A stretch of 64,000 nucleotides of DNA from Sinonovacula constricta (GCA_007844125.1 CM017572.1:39432420-39496419), one strand, 5' to 3'. Positions 14,246-39,700 are shown, numbered from the stretch's first letter. Numbers and translations: made by a program. Notes: generated by a model from the letters alone, not told the origin.

Positions 14246-14528
14246 AGCTGTTAGTTTGTAATGTTATGTGTGTTTATAAGGTTTGTTATAATATCTGGTA
14301 GATTTTCATGTCTTTTTTAATCAGTTTTATTTCTTGAAAGTGTAAGAGACACCTTTATTGTTCATTTAACTTGATCTGCCATCTAATTATTTGACTTTTA
14401 TATCCATATATTTTCAAAGTGAGAAGTAGGTTGTTTTTTTTACTATCTTTTTGCACATTGTGTCTTCTGCATTTATATTGTTATAATCACTTAGCTTCGA
14501 ACCTTTGAAATAGATTTTCTGTTTTATT

Positions 14529-14534
14529 AATAAA
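14529..14534 (+). terminator. Candidate poly(A) signal AATAAA of the first gene
   Basis: First canonical AATAAA after the stop at 14245, about 285 bases downstream. A second one lies at 15991-15996. Confidence 0.5.
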
Positions 14535-15119
14535 CATTTAATCTTGTACCATTTAATAAATGAATGGAAACTGTAATCCTAAAAAAAATAATAGATGATT
14601 ATTTCTGTTGTCAGTAATAATTGGTTTTCTACCAGTAAAATATCTGTAAATGTTTTTGTTTTTTTTTAAATTATTGTATGATAGTATCTATTTCTCAATA
14701 TACATCTCGTAGTTAATAATTGCCAAATTGATCTACAAGATATTGTGCTGGTGTTACTTTTATTGTTAATACAATTATTCTTCACTAATGCCTGTGATAT
14801 TTTATGATTTATTTATACAAACAACAGTATTCCATCCATTAGATCCTATGTAAATTTATGCACATTTTCCACATTTTTTACAAGTTGTTAACTTGAAAGT
14901 AATCCATCAGTTTTCTTTTCTTGCTTATTAAATATTTTTTTTTAATTTTATTTATATAAATGTGAATGTATGCGCATTTCATGAAAACATAAACTTGAGT
15001 GCTGCACTTTCCACCCAATGGTTTTATAACTTACTTTGTAGAAATTTTACAATGATATTTCAAGTACATCTTTTTTACTCTTGGTTGGAACAGAGATTGA
15101 TTTCAAATGATTCTTCTTG

Positions 15120-15440
15120 AACTTTAATTCAGATTTTAAACTTAAATTATGATTTTGAACTTTAATTCAGATTAAGAATTTTTCTTTAGAATTTGAACTT
15201 TAATTCAGATTTTAAACTTTCCTTCAGATTAAGAAATTTAATTAAGATTTTTAATTTTAATTCAGATTGTTAACTTTCATTCAGATTTTGAACTTTCATT
15301 CAGATTTAGACCTTTAATTTAGATTTTGAATGTTAATTCAGATTGTGATCTTTCATTCACATTTTGAACTTTCATTCACATTAAGAACTTTCCTTTATAT
15401 TTTGAACTTTAATTCAGATTTTGAACTTTAATTCAGAAAA
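15120..15440. repeat. Short tandem repeat, about 20-bp unit
   Basis: Imperfect units of the form TTTGAACTTTAATTCAGAT repeat about 15 times, with CTTTCATTCAGATT variants. It sits between the convergent 3' ends of the first gene and ODAD3, in either 3' UTR or intergenic sequence. Confidence 0.8.
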
Positions 15441-16179
15441 GTACTCTTCTTTGTGTCATTTGCCTCAAGCATAGTGGTTGTACAAAATATGGTGTTGTAA
15501 ACTTATTTAGTGATTGTTTTATCATAAAATGAGAAAAAGGAAATGTCTTCATGTTTGTTAAAGTATATTAACATAAGACTTTTTATGAATGTTTTTGTAA
15601 CTTCATAAAGTTATTTTAACTAGATAATGGAAACATCGCTATGAACATACTTCACTTCTTATAAGTGAGGTTTAAAGTCAAAGTCTAAACTGCCAAAATA
15701 AATACTTTATATTTGCTATATTACCCATTTTTATTATTTATTACTGCACAAAGATTCGCATAAACTTGTTCATTTTTTGGACACTGTTAACATTACCAGT
15801 ATTGAAGATGTTGAAAAAGAGACTGCATTTGATGCATTACACTTTAAAATATTTATTTGGAATTTAATTGTCAAAGTATTGTCTACATCTTGTTAATGCT
15901 CATATTGGTTAAAATCTAAAAAACACTATTTTATGTTTTGTAACACTATTACAAATTATTTAAATGTTGTATTCATGCAAAATCTGTTGGAATAAAAGCA
16001 TCTTTTAAGTGTTATTCAAGTGCATTGCAACTGTATCTTTTCAAATATGATTTTTTAGAATTCTGTATAAATTGTTTGGTTTAATTGATGGAAACTGTTG
16101 GCTATTTAGACAATAAACTCCTGGATGATTATTATTGTACTTTTGTTTCCTTTCCCCACAACACATTTAATTAGACATC

Positions 16180-16360
16180 TGCACCACATTAGCATGATCC
16201 TGACACTGGGCCAGCCAGTCATGGAACTACTCTTATATGTGCTCCAGTAATAGCAACGAAGCTATACCACTACCATTTTTAACGACTTTGCCATGCAGCG
16301 GACCATGAACAAACCTGGGGCCTCCTGCACATGAAACTGACACTCTACTGATCAACAGAT
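16180..16360 (-). mobile_element. SINE family A, truncated
   Basis: Reverse-orientation fragment containing tgatcctgacactgggcca, ctataccactaccattttta and a tRNA-like end. Confidence 0.55.
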
Positions 16361-18377
16361 TGTATCATTGTTTATTTAAAAGACAATGAGAAAAGGTTTT
16401 CTTGTTCAGTATTTCCATAATCTTCTGCATTGCTTGATACTATTATGAAAAACAATCCTTTAACTAGCAGAATTTTTTGTAGAATGTGTATATAGTTAGA
16501 ATAATGTATACTTACTAATAATTAAATGTCGATTTTCAGTTTACTTATTTATATTTAAAGTCTTTGTATATGCAACTTGTCCACACTTGTTCAAATTTGC
16601 AAAATGACATGTTTATATTCGAATGGCTAGCAAAATAGTTTAAATCAACATTTAGGCAAGCCTTTCAGTAGAAATTATATATAGGCTAATATCAAGATTT
16701 GGGTGATAAAAAATTAAGCCATGTCAATATTATTTATTCAATGGTTTATTTTTCTTTTTCTTTTTAACTTAAAAGTAAAATTTGCATCAATTAACAGTGG
16801 TGCAAGTTAACACAAATACATACGCTAAATTTTATTTCAGTTAACGTTTATGCAAAGGAAATGCCAACAACCAACAGAGAGTAAAAAAAAAGATATCACA
16901 GAATCAATCAGCTAAGTACAAAATAAATCTTGTATTGCTCTTAAATATAACGAACTGACTCACTATGGTTTATAACAATACTTATACTTAAATGCCATCA
17001 TGATATCGTTCAATTCAACTACAGACTGAAAATACAACTGGATGCATATTTAACAACCACAGAACACGATAGGAACTTAATAGATGCTTAATTATTATAG
17101 AAATACTTTTTATGTAGATAATTTTAACAGAGGGAAGATAATTTTAACAGAGCCATAAAAACTCTCAGTTCTGCAAGAGGACATATTTTCCAAGAATGTT
17201 CAAAGTGGTTATTAAAAATGAATGCCAGAGTATTGTCAAAAAGACTAAAACATGTTCTTTTATCAATCTAACCACTGATTCAATGCAAATACAAATAAAT
17301 ACAAAAGAATACTTAATTACACATTTATTTAAAAGCAATTAAATAAATAAAATGGTTTAATAAACCATTGCATTAATTATACAAGAATTGCTATTAAAAG
17401 AGTGAATTAAAAAAGTTCATGATTTGTAAAATTGTCAATGTGAGAAGCATCAATGTTTAGTTTTGTTTCTTTACAGATGGAGTATTTAAAATAATACTGG
17501 TTTACACATTGTGTTTGTTTGGTTTAGATATCCCAGTAACTGCTAATTAATACTATATAATCATTTATACACCAATATAAACATAAAGATATTTCTATAT
17601 CAAGACAAGCTCACACATGGCTTATTCTCCTGCATCAATTTTAAACAGAAATTAAGAAAATAGATAGAATACTGATATCATATATTATAAATTGGAAGGT
17701 GCAAAAAAATTATGTAAACAGCATCACATGCATAAGCTTTATGCACATTTCATGCAATCCTTATTTAAATTTTCAGGATTGTATTTAATTTATTTTTTAA
17801 ATTGAGTTCTTATACACTGTTTACATTTATTTACCAGAACAATAATTCATGACACTCCATTTTCAGATAGATCAAACAGAGGTGTTTGCAGTTTTTAAAG
17901 AAGATAAATGAAACAAAAAGAATTTAGTAACTCATAACCTTCAACATTGGCCAATATCCAATACTTATTATTATTTTTATTTTCCATACAACATTCCGAT
18001 AAATATTGAGTTTTACCAGAGTGGAGTTTTGTTGTGACTGTAACCCACAAAGATGGCTAGAATTATGTTACAGATTTGGAAGTAAATAGCCCTGATCATG
18101 ATCAGAGTGTTGACACTTCGCCGAGGTCTGATAAATTTGTACTAAGCATGTTACCTTATTTCAATAAGCCAAGCTATATGCATATTTGAGTAAAATATGT
18201 TTCAGATAAAGATGAATGTAGGCACACATAAATTAGTTACAAAACATTATACATTCCATCTTTAACACATAAAATGGTCCCTCCGATGTTTTTTCTCTGT
18301 TAAATATATTCTTTTCTTATGTCTTTCAAACATCCTTGTATCCTTTTATACATTCTTTGAACCTAGTCTAGTGGCCT

Positions 18378-29616
<11,239 letters not shown>

Positions 29617-29698
29617 GACTGCGCCTCCACCAGGCATTTCCGAATATTATGGATGCCTTGCCAGCACAATTTATCAACAAAAATTCAACGCGACCGAG

Positions 29699-29754
29699 GT
29701 TGCTGCAAGGCTGTTTACGTGTGTAACCAAGGTGCCCCTAAAATGCGCATGCGT
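29699..29754. promoter_or_regulatory. Candidate ciliary promoter elements of ODAD3
   Basis: Within 140 bases upstream of the ODAD3 ATG lie an imperfect X-box-like GTTGCTGCAAGG (29699-29710), a forkhead core TGTTTAC (29712-29718) and an NRF1-like TGCGCATGCG (29744-29753). FOXJ1 and RFX factors are known to drive motile-cilium genes. The sites are seen; their use is inferred. Confidence 0.45.
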
Positions 29755-29999
29755 ATGCAAATTTTCTATAACTAAGGGAGATAACTTTCAAAATATCCGC
29801 AAATAGTTCAACTTTCGATTAATACGCGATGTTAATTTAGAGTCTTATTATTGGTAAAATCGATAAAGTATTCGATAAGTTATCCAGATATTTTAAAGAA
29901 GGAAAATAAACCTAGCAATTTTATTTGTTGGTGAGATAAACGATGGTTTTGGCATTAAAGTGTGGCTCTTTTTTGTTGTTGCTAAACAGGTGTGCTAGG

Positions 30000-30010
30000 T
30001 CACTTCCGGT
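30000..30010. promoter_or_regulatory. ETS-like site in the ODAD3-RABL6 divergent region
   Basis: TCACTTCCGGT matches the common ETS core-promoter motif. It is about 760 bases before the RABL6 ATG, so it would mark a RABL6 transcription start only if RABL6 has a non-coding first exon. Confidence 0.3.
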
Positions 30011-30409
30011 GAATTGACAGATGACAGCATTTATGAGAGTTTAAAGGTCCATGTATCCTCAAAAGCCCTTGCATACTTCAACTCGATCAATCGCTACATA
30101 GCATAACACTTAAGCTTGATGTAAAATCATATAGAAAATGGCTGATTCAGACTCTTATAGAATTATACAAACTTTTGATTGCATATTAACTTTGTTGTTT
30201 AAGTATAATTATAGTCGATTGTTTTATTTTCGTCAAGGGTTCTTTATCTCCATTCCTTCACAACTTATGTGGTGTGACAAAACAGCTCCTACAAATACCC
30301 ACACATACTTTGTCATGTTGATAATTTAAAAAAGCAATTAAGTCCAATTGAAAAGAGGTCTAAAAATTAACTGCTAATGTTAAACTTTGCTTAGAATCAA
30401 GTTACTTAC

Positions 30410-30511
30410 AAGCATGTCTATTGAAGGGTACTCCTTACCCTCTGGATTATAGTGAGGGTTTATTAAGATGATGTCGAAATTATTATTGGTAAAACGAGTC
30501 CAGTCAAATGT
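30410..30511 (-). pseudogene. Unassigned exon-like block on the minus strand
   Basis: Bounded by acceptor ctatgcag and donor gtaagtaac, it is exactly 102 bases with phase 0 at both sides. It reads ACA to CTT without a stop as 34 aa, starting TFDWTRFTNNNFDIILIN and ending GKEYPSIDML. I do not recognise the family with confidence; FDIILINPHY has the look of a fold core strand and loop. It lies in the divergent ODAD3-RABL6 spacer and does not join ODAD3 exon 2 in phase. It could be an orphan exon of a lost or captured gene. Confidence 0.4.
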
Positions 30512-30766
30512 CTGCATAGAACAAATGATCTATTGTACTTGTTACCTGGGAGGAAAAAAAGCACCAACCTAGAAACAATGTTTGGACTGGCAGGGCTGAT
30601 GAGTCACAAGCCAGCAACTTTTATTGCTCTGCCACAAACATACAACATAACAGTATTTTAATAGATCCTGACCATATATTATTTTATTTGGCAAGGCAAT
30701 AACTAATATTGTATTTCCAGGTGTACCTAGTATGGCTTAGGTTATTCAAGCATCAACATTAAAGAG

Positions 30767-33700
30767 ATGTCGCTGTTCAGAAAAGTATTTGGCAATAGTC
30801 CTGATGGCGGAGGTAATAGCAAAGGTCAAGGGGTCACCACCCCTCCCGGGCTCCAAACAATGGGAGCTCATCTGCAGAGGAAATTTGCTAAGGGTGTTCA
30901 GTACAACAGTAGGTATTTTATTTAATCATATGAAAAATAAAAAGAATCCAATTTAATCAGTTATAAGTCTTGTTTAGTTAAAGTTTGATATCATGCCTTG
31001 ACATATCCAGGAATCATACATAAATATTTATCAAACTATGTAAGTGCTAATTATAAGATGTAATGCACAGTTCCATATTGGTCAGTCTCATTATCATAAT
31101 AATGTGACTTGGTGTTTTCATGTTATGCTGTCACAGTGAACGTAATACAAGAGCCACTAGAACTGACAATCCTCTTCTGATAATATACTTCGTGGAAAAC
31201 GTTTATGTCAAGCTTAATTGTGGAAAAAAAACCAGAAATATATGTGAATAATGTTGTAGTTCTGCTTTCATTATGGAAAGTCAATGAACTTCTTGAAGTC
31301 CTCTCTATCGATTCATCCTCATTTTTAAAACAGTTCCTAAATTTACAAAATAACAAAGTAATATTTATTATTGTAATGCTAGAATGGAACTAATATTTGT
31401 TATATAATCATTCTCTTTATAAAAAAAAAGATTTAAAATAGCTGCATTTGAGGTTCAGACCAGTATGAGAGGCTACCACATCACTACAGTACCAACCTGA
31501 TATGTCTTAATTATAGCTGTTCTGAAATATTTTTTGTTTTAATTTGACTTAATGGAAATATCTCTACCAATGATTGTTGAAGGAACTGTCCAAGACTTAA
31601 CTTTATTACTAATGCAGAAGATTATTCTCATAAAATCAAATCTATCTATTTATCAATGTTTGGAACATTAAAAAGTGCATCATGCATAAAGTTTTACTCA
31701 ACTAAATGCCTAAAACCCTAAACAAAACAATGCTTCATTTTTTTTACTACCATATAACCCACTGGTGCAATATACACGCAGAACAAAACCTTGATGTTGT
31801 GCAGAACTATACAGACTAACATGTAAACAAGAAAGTTTGCATGATCACGTCCTCTCATTTATAAGCTTGCTTTAATTCACAAAAAGAAATACAGTGAGGC
31901 AGTTTCAACTCTGCATTATTGGATGAAAGAAAACATTTCTTTCTCACATTTAATCTATTAATTTTTGTGCTATATTAGCCTTATGTTTATTAAAGTATAA
32001 TGAATGTTTGAAATATTTAACTTTTTTAGTGAAAGTTGTTATAAGAGGGGACAGGAATGTTGGCAAAACATGCTTGTTTCACCGACTCCAAGGCTCAAAA
32101 TTTGTCGAAGAATACATTCCTACAGATGAAATTCAGGTCAGTATTTTTCTTTGCAGTATTACACCTATTGTAAAATTGAATGAAAAACATACAACTAGTT
32201 CAAGGCTTGAACTCGAACTATTTGATATCAAGGGCAAGTTTCTAATGACTAAGCTAACAGGAACTAAGAGAGTTTATATCCTTTCCTTGTTAAAACAAGC
32301 AACAATGAAAAATATTTTCACAAAATATTAACAAATGTTATTAGGGCAGTAGAATATTTAGAAGATTATTAAATAACAAATTGATTATATATGAATTTTA
32401 ATTGATAGCATTATGGAAAGCTTATGATATTTAAATGTTTGAGATAAATTGCACAATGGAGAGTTTTGGATGATGGTGGCATATATGAACAAAGGTTTAT
32501 CTTTCAAAGCAATATTGATTCTAGTCCATTGTCTTATAAAGCACATCTTTCTTATCAATTAGTTATGATGGTGACATTGTAAATGATGACAATGGTGATT
32601 AACTGGAATGGCTGTGTTTGAGTGGTTAAAATGTTGGACTTTTGTTCAGAGGTGCCTGGAAGGTTCCAGGTATGAATTAAGAAACTGACCACTTGATGTT
32701 AGTCTTTGAGCAAGACTGGTTACTCCACATTGCTCTAGGTACTCATTAACTGAGTACTTGTTCTACAAAAAAAAAAATGGACAGTCGAGAGGGATTAATA
32801 TAAGTTGGAAGAACTTTTTTCCCAATCGACTATAAATAAATAGGTTTAATTAACTTATAAAACTAGTAAATACATGTAATTGATTGATCTGCAACTGTTT
32901 TTAGGTTGCTAGTATACAATGGAACTACAAGGCAACAGATGATGTTGTGAAGGTAGAAGTATGGGATGTTGTGGATAAGGGAAGAAAGAGGAAGAAAAAA
33001 GATGGCTTGAAACTGGCTACCAACGAGGTATAATAGTACTGTACAACATTTAAACAAAACTAAAATATTAAAATTTCTTTATGAAGACATGTATTGTCTA
33101 TCAACAATGCTAAGACAATCTAAGTTACAAAGATATATTGATCTCCACTCCATGTATGAAATATGATAAGTGCTTCATAGATTGCTACCAGGGTTATGGA
33201 CTATTAAGAAGTGAGTGTGAGTTTCACCATTCTTTTTATTCAACTCTTTATATCAGAAGCTCTGGAATTGCATCAAACCTCAGGTCCACATTAGGTTTTC
33301 ATAATACTGAATTTCTTTCACAAATAAGAGCCCCAGATAAGATAATTAATTCTGATTTGGTGATATCCCTTAATTTCTCAGCCACACCTTATATTGTGGG
33401 TTCTCAGTGAAATTGTTACATTGGGATGATTCATACGAGTACCAATGATATTTAGTGAATCTTTATCAAGAGCTTTACAATCTGTAAACAGTTTAAGCAA
33501 TAAAATATCCAATGCACCCAGACTGCTAAGTATGTAGTATTGTATAATCGATTATTTCTAGGCCCAAAACCTCACAATGTAGCTTCATCACAGAAAAGTT
33601 TTTATGTGAAGAGGTCTTTCAGCTAACTTACAGTGCACCCATTTGTTCTACGCTGACATTTGTTTGGGGTCTTCCTTCACAAGAAGTCACAGGACAATGT

Positions 33701-36700
33701 TAGTAAGCATTATTCTGTCAGCGCTATAAACTGTAAGGAAAATGGATCTATGGAATCTATGGTTAGAAGAATGAATAACCATTACTTGGTTGACAGTTTT
33801 GTTTTTGTCTACTAAGGGTAATGAGATCATTTTGATGTGTTATTGTTGTGTCAGAGCAGTGAATTTTAAAAACACAAAGGATCGCATTAACGACTATCTT
33901 TTAAACTAGGGTGAGGAAGATGAAGAACCATGTCTTGATGCCAGTTTTGTTGATGTCTACAAAGGTACTAATGGGGCCATTTTGATATATGACATTACAA
34001 AACAATGGTAAGTGGATTTGTTGTTTAATCCTTTTTGTTGTCTAGCGCTAACTCGTAGCTTCCATCACATACCCATGTCCGCAAAATGTTGTTCAAGAGT
34101 TTCATTTTTTGTAAACCATGTTGATACAAAACACAGCACAATGTGTTTCAAGAAAATAAAACTAGGTGCAAACCAGACCTGGTAGCGCAATTGGTAGAGT
34201 GTCGACTCTAGGTACAGTAGGCTTCTGGAACGATCCAGGGCCTTGACCTACCAAAGTTGTTAAAAATGGTAGTGGTATAGCTCCCTTGCTAACGCTCAAG
34301 CAAATATAAGGGTAGTTGGCCAGTGTCAGGTTAATGTGACTTTGTGGTGTCATGCCAGGTGTTCATGGCATGCTATACACAGTGAAGGCAGTACTATATC
34401 TGTTTCAAGTGAACACCTTCTCCAGATAACTGAAATACTGTTGGTGGGACGATTAACCCAATCAACGAACATAAATCTGACTTATAAACAAATATGAACT
34501 TTGCACGGATAGTGCTGTTTTTTACAAATGCATTCTACATCAGATAGACAAGTGTCTTTTTACAGACAACAATTGGGAGTAGTTACCAAATTCAATAGGG
34601 CAATTTATAGTCCTAGAATTCAAATAGAAATTCAAAACTCTTAAAAATAAAGTGTTTTTTTAATATTATTTGATTAAAACACAACATCTTTAAGTGTCAA
34701 AAGTGAATGTATAGCTTATGGCTTATAGACACAGGTGTTGGTTATGTAGGCTGAGGTTTTACAGTTTACCTGTACAGTACACAATATGCTAAACATTACT
34801 CTTTCTACAGGACGTATGATTACGTGGAGCGTGAGTTAGAGAAGATTCCATCCAACATTCCAGTTCTTGTTCTTGGAAATCATCGAGACATGGGCCATCA
34901 CAGGACGGTGTTTGAAGACAAGGCCCGATATCTTGTTGAAAATCTGCAGAGGTGAATTAGTCCTCTTGTTCTTTGTTTCTTTATGCTTAACTAATGTGCC
35001 TATGATATATACCAGTGTTTTCCTCAGCTCCTCACTGCCTGGGTTCGAGTCCTGCTTATGTCATGAACTTACATGTGGGAAGGTTTTCCAGCTGCCCTGG
35101 GGTAGATTGTTTTTTCTACCAAGGGATGTATCTAAGGTCTTTGACAATTATAAATTTGACGTCATCAATATGACCATAATTGTAACAAAAACAGACCAAA
35201 TTTGCATTTTTCTATTTTGCTTCAACCAGACCTGGTGATGCTGCAGTAGTTAGATATGCCGAAGCATCCATGAGAAATGGATTTGGTTTGAAGTACATCC
35301 ACAAGTTCTTCAATCTGCCATTCCTGCAGTTACAGGTATGTCAGCAATTTATTTGCCATTCCTGCAGTTACAGGTACATGCATGTCAGCAATCTCTCATT
35401 CCTGCAGTTACAGGGACATGAATGTCAGCAATCTGTCATTCCTGCAGTTACAGGTGCATGCATGTCAGCAATCTGTCATTCCTGCAGTTACAGGGACATG
35501 AATGTCAGCAATCTGTCATTCCTGCATTTACATGTTTGTCGGTAATCTGCCATTCCTGCAGTAACATGTATGTCAGCAATCTTTCATTCCCACAGTTACA
35601 GGTACATGAATGTCAGCAATCTGTCATTCCCACAGTTACAGGTACATGAATGTCAGCAATCTGTCATTCCCACAGTTACAGGTACATGAATGTCAGCAAT
35701 CTGTCATTCCCGCAGTTACAGGTACATGTATGTCAGCAATCTGTCATTCCCACAGTTACAGGTACATGAATGTCAGCAATATGTCATTCCCACAGTTACA
35801 GGTACATGAATGTCAGCAATCTGTCATTCCCACAGTTACAGGTATCGTACTTTCTCACTTATAAGACGGGGATTTTTCCTTTAAATTTCATGTTCAAAGT
35901 ATGGGGCTCGTCTTATAGGTGGGGTCTAGTGACCTGGCAAAAAGTTTTCACGTTGTTTGAGGGCGAAAACATACCACATAAACTTGTTAGCGGTTATGCA
36001 ATGACCCAAAAGAAATTACGTCATGCCGCCACACGCTACAGGATAGCAGTGCAGCTGAGACTAGATACATCCTGCAACGTGTGAAAATTACAGTCACTGT
36101 TTACCAATTAACCCTTTTGTTGAGACAGCATGACTGGTCGACGCTTCTGTTCATTTTTTCGCCTCGTCTTATAAGCAGGTCGAAGCAGAAACCGGCAATT
36201 TCACAATTGAAGTAGGGGGATCGTCTTATAAGCGAATAGTCTTATAAGTGAGTAAGTACGGTACATGAATGTCAGCAATCTTTCATTTCTGCATTTACAT
36301 GTTTGTCAGTAATCTGTCATTCTCGCAGTTACAGGTATGTCACCTCAGCCAATGATGATTGCTATCTGCTTATAAACCAAGTAACATTCTGTGTGATAAA
36401 ATATGATAACTTGCATTGAATGATTAAGTATTACATTTCTGGTGTTACATATGATAAAAAATACATTTGTCAGGGGGCATCCTCCACCAAAATAGCTGGA
36501 CATCACTTTTATGGTCATAATTGGTCACTGCAATGTATTTCAAGCAATTCAGTCATGAATTTGAAATAAGTTAATAAGAAATGCAGCAGCTGAATTGTAA
36601 GGTTTAAAAACAACTTTCCTACAGTGATTCATGTCTGCTTTGTGTGCTGTGTTACAGAAAGAAACTCTTCTCAAACAGCTGGAGATCAACAGAGAGGATC

Positions 36701-39700
36701 TGGAGTCTACGTTGGAAGAATTGGCCATACACGAGGAATCCGAGGAGCAGAACTATGACATGTAATGCAGCGTACTGTTGTCTGCTGGCCTGTCACTCTA
36801 CCCTTGATATCAAATCTGGTACCATAATCGGTAGAGCATCAGCTCTACGTAAGGGAGGCGTAATCCAGGTGTAATCCTGGGCCATGAAATGCCCAAATTG
36901 TTAAAATGGAAGTGGGAAAGCTCCCTTGCTTACACTCAAGCAAATATAAGGGTAGTTCCACAACAGGTTGGTCCGCTGTCAGGATAATGTGGCTGGGTGT
37001 GGTATCATGTCAGGTGTTTATGGCATGCTATACACAGTGAAGTCATCACTATATCTGCTACAAGTAGACACCATCTCCAGATAACTGCAAAACAGTTGAT
37101 GAGATGATAAATCCAACCTTGGCACTAAAACTTATGATCAAGTCACAGTCTGGGTGACAACCTTCTTAGGAGGGTGTCTTCTAGCTGACATTTAATCAAT
37201 GATCCTACCCAGGCATTTCCAAGATATTCTTTCAGTTTTGAAAACTGTATGTTGCTACAATGAGCAATTATAATGAGTGAGATTATGAGTGAGATAGTCA
37301 CTGTCAACAACCAGTAAGGCAAATTGGTGAATAGTCTCCCCTTCATACTGTCTAAGTGCAAGAAGGTCCTTTTATTTGGGTTACTTGGTTTTTATGCTTG
37401 TACCCTTTGGAGTAACTTTTGTGCTTTCATGGTGATACCCAGATTACTAATCATCAAAATATATGTCCATATGCAAGTTTATATAATATATTTTAACAAG
37501 CACCTTGATGTGTTTTGAGTTAATTTATGCAATATAAAAAAAAATGTTTCTGTTTGAAATATCACCATCTCAAAGGAAATCAGCGATTAAGTCCAAGGAT
37601 TCCAACTAAAAAAACCTCTTACTATTTGGAGTATCTTGAATCTTATTTGACAAGGGAGTTAACTTTTATTTGACCAGCGAACCCTTATTTCCGATTGAGG
37701 AAGTTCTTGATGTATTGGGGGGAATCAAAATCAAACTCACAAAGATGATCTTACCTGATAAAAAATATTTCCTGACAGATTTATTGATCAGCTGTCCACC
37801 CGTCGTCGTGAGCAACAAGACCTCCAAGGTTCCCAGGGAACAATCCCCGCACCTAAAGCCAAACCTCTGCCGGTCAAACCAAACTCTCTTCCAAATGGTA
37901 GGCCATATCTTTTTAAGACTTCACTATGTATTGCAAATTATATACTGTAACTACCATGCTTTAAGTTTATTCGCAGTGAAGATTTTTTCAAATCTGTAAC
38001 TTAACACTGTTGAAGTTCCATTTTACCTAAATACCTGGTCAGAGATGTATTTTTCTCCCTTAAAATGTTCATAAACAGATAAGTACTGATTGGTTGATAC
38101 CCCATGGAACAGACTTTATAGTTATTTAAGTGTATCATATTTCTCTTCTCACAGTTCCGAGGTCCATTTCTGCTCCTGCTGTCCAGAAAGCCTCCTTGAC
38201 CCTTGACTCCACCGAATCCACTGGGTCAGCTACACCTTCTCCAAGTTGCCCCACCGCTCAGGGCGTGTCACCAGTGGCAGTAAGTCCGGCCTCAGTGACA
38301 AAGGAGGAACCATCATCTACAACACCAAACAAACCAGCGGAACAGAAATCGGGTTTCTTCTCACGGTTATTCAGCAAGTCTAACACATCACAGGCTTCAG
38401 CTGCTGAGAAGCAGACAGGTATGGTAAATTAGCATTTCTTTAGAAGAGTTAATGTCTATGAAACATACAATTGAAAAAAAATAGCAAATAACTGTTCTAA
38501 TTGTGGACAATCATTCAAAGGACAAGGAATCTTGTTAGAATTCTTGGTCTTGTTTTTACTTATTGTATTTATGAACTAGCATGTATTGTGAAATTAATGC
38601 TGAGAAAGGATATTGGTATAATTATTAAAAAAACAGATATAGAATTGGTGTTATCCTTGTTTCCATCTGTATTTCTGAGCTGTTTCTCAAAAACTAGTAA
38701 GAGAAACAGATAAAAGCTTTCATAACACATAACAGTAAATAACCAACAGCTAGTATGCCTGTGATCACAGTTTTTTTTTTTATCTTATATAGAAGAGGCC
38801 ATTTACAGACCTTTTCCCCTCAGAAAATAGTTTTTCCCCTGAAAATGAAAATTCCCCTCTGATAAAATTCAATGTTTTATTTCCAAAAATGTGAAAATGC
38901 AAAAATCAGCCATCGTCCTAGGATACCTTACACTCATGTGAGGATCAGTGACTACACTGGTAGTTTGAGTGAACTGGACTAGGATAATCTAGTGGAGGAA
39001 TTCAAGAACAAGAAAAATAGAGAAATGGCCTTGTAATTAACAAACAAGGTGTATGATAGCAAATAAAAAGAACATGCACAGTTTTCCCTTTTTTAATGAT
39101 ACGCCACAAAATTTCCCCTTTCTAAAAGGTCCCAGGCCCCATCCCCTTATTCAGAAAAAACAACAGGATCTGATTGTTTCTAAAGAGCAGCAGTAAAGGC
39201 CACATTAAAAGCCAAATGTAAAAATATTTAGCTGACATAACATAACAAATGGATCTTTGCAAAACCTGAACACGATGATTATAAATGTGCAACAATGCTC
39301 ACACTCCATGGTAAAATTTACACTCCGTCATCATAGTTAAACTCCATGGTCGGTCATACTTTAAGGTCAAAGTCATTCTTCATAGTCAAATTTACACTCC
39401 ATGGTCAAAGTTACACTTTGTGGTTCAAATCACCATCCACACTTGATGGGTGAAGTCAATAGTTGATGCATGTTTAGTTATTTTCTTTTCTTTATATTAA
39501 ACATTTTTCATTTTTATTGACTCAGAGCCAGATTCTACCCAAGATTCCCCAGAGCCAGTGAAGTGTGTAGATGACTTTGTCCCCGACATGGGAGGGCTGG
39601 ATGATAGTTTCCTTGAAGATACAAAGGAGGTCAAGGTCACATCCAAGGTGACCAGTAAGCAGGTGGACAGCGATAGGTAGGCACATAGGAAAAATTACAT

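Larger units (their letters stand above)
14246..18377. other. Convergent intergenic/3' UTR region
   Basis: Very AT-rich. It holds poly(A) signals for the + strand gene, the 20-bp tandem repeat, and a partial minus-strand SINE at 16180-16360. No further exon was recognised. Confidence 0.6.

Noticed and set aside
35270..35864. Cys/Ser/His-rich repeated open frames following RABL6 exon 6
   Set aside because: They read through the donor into the 40-bp array. The true exon stops at 35335, as phase and the next exon show.
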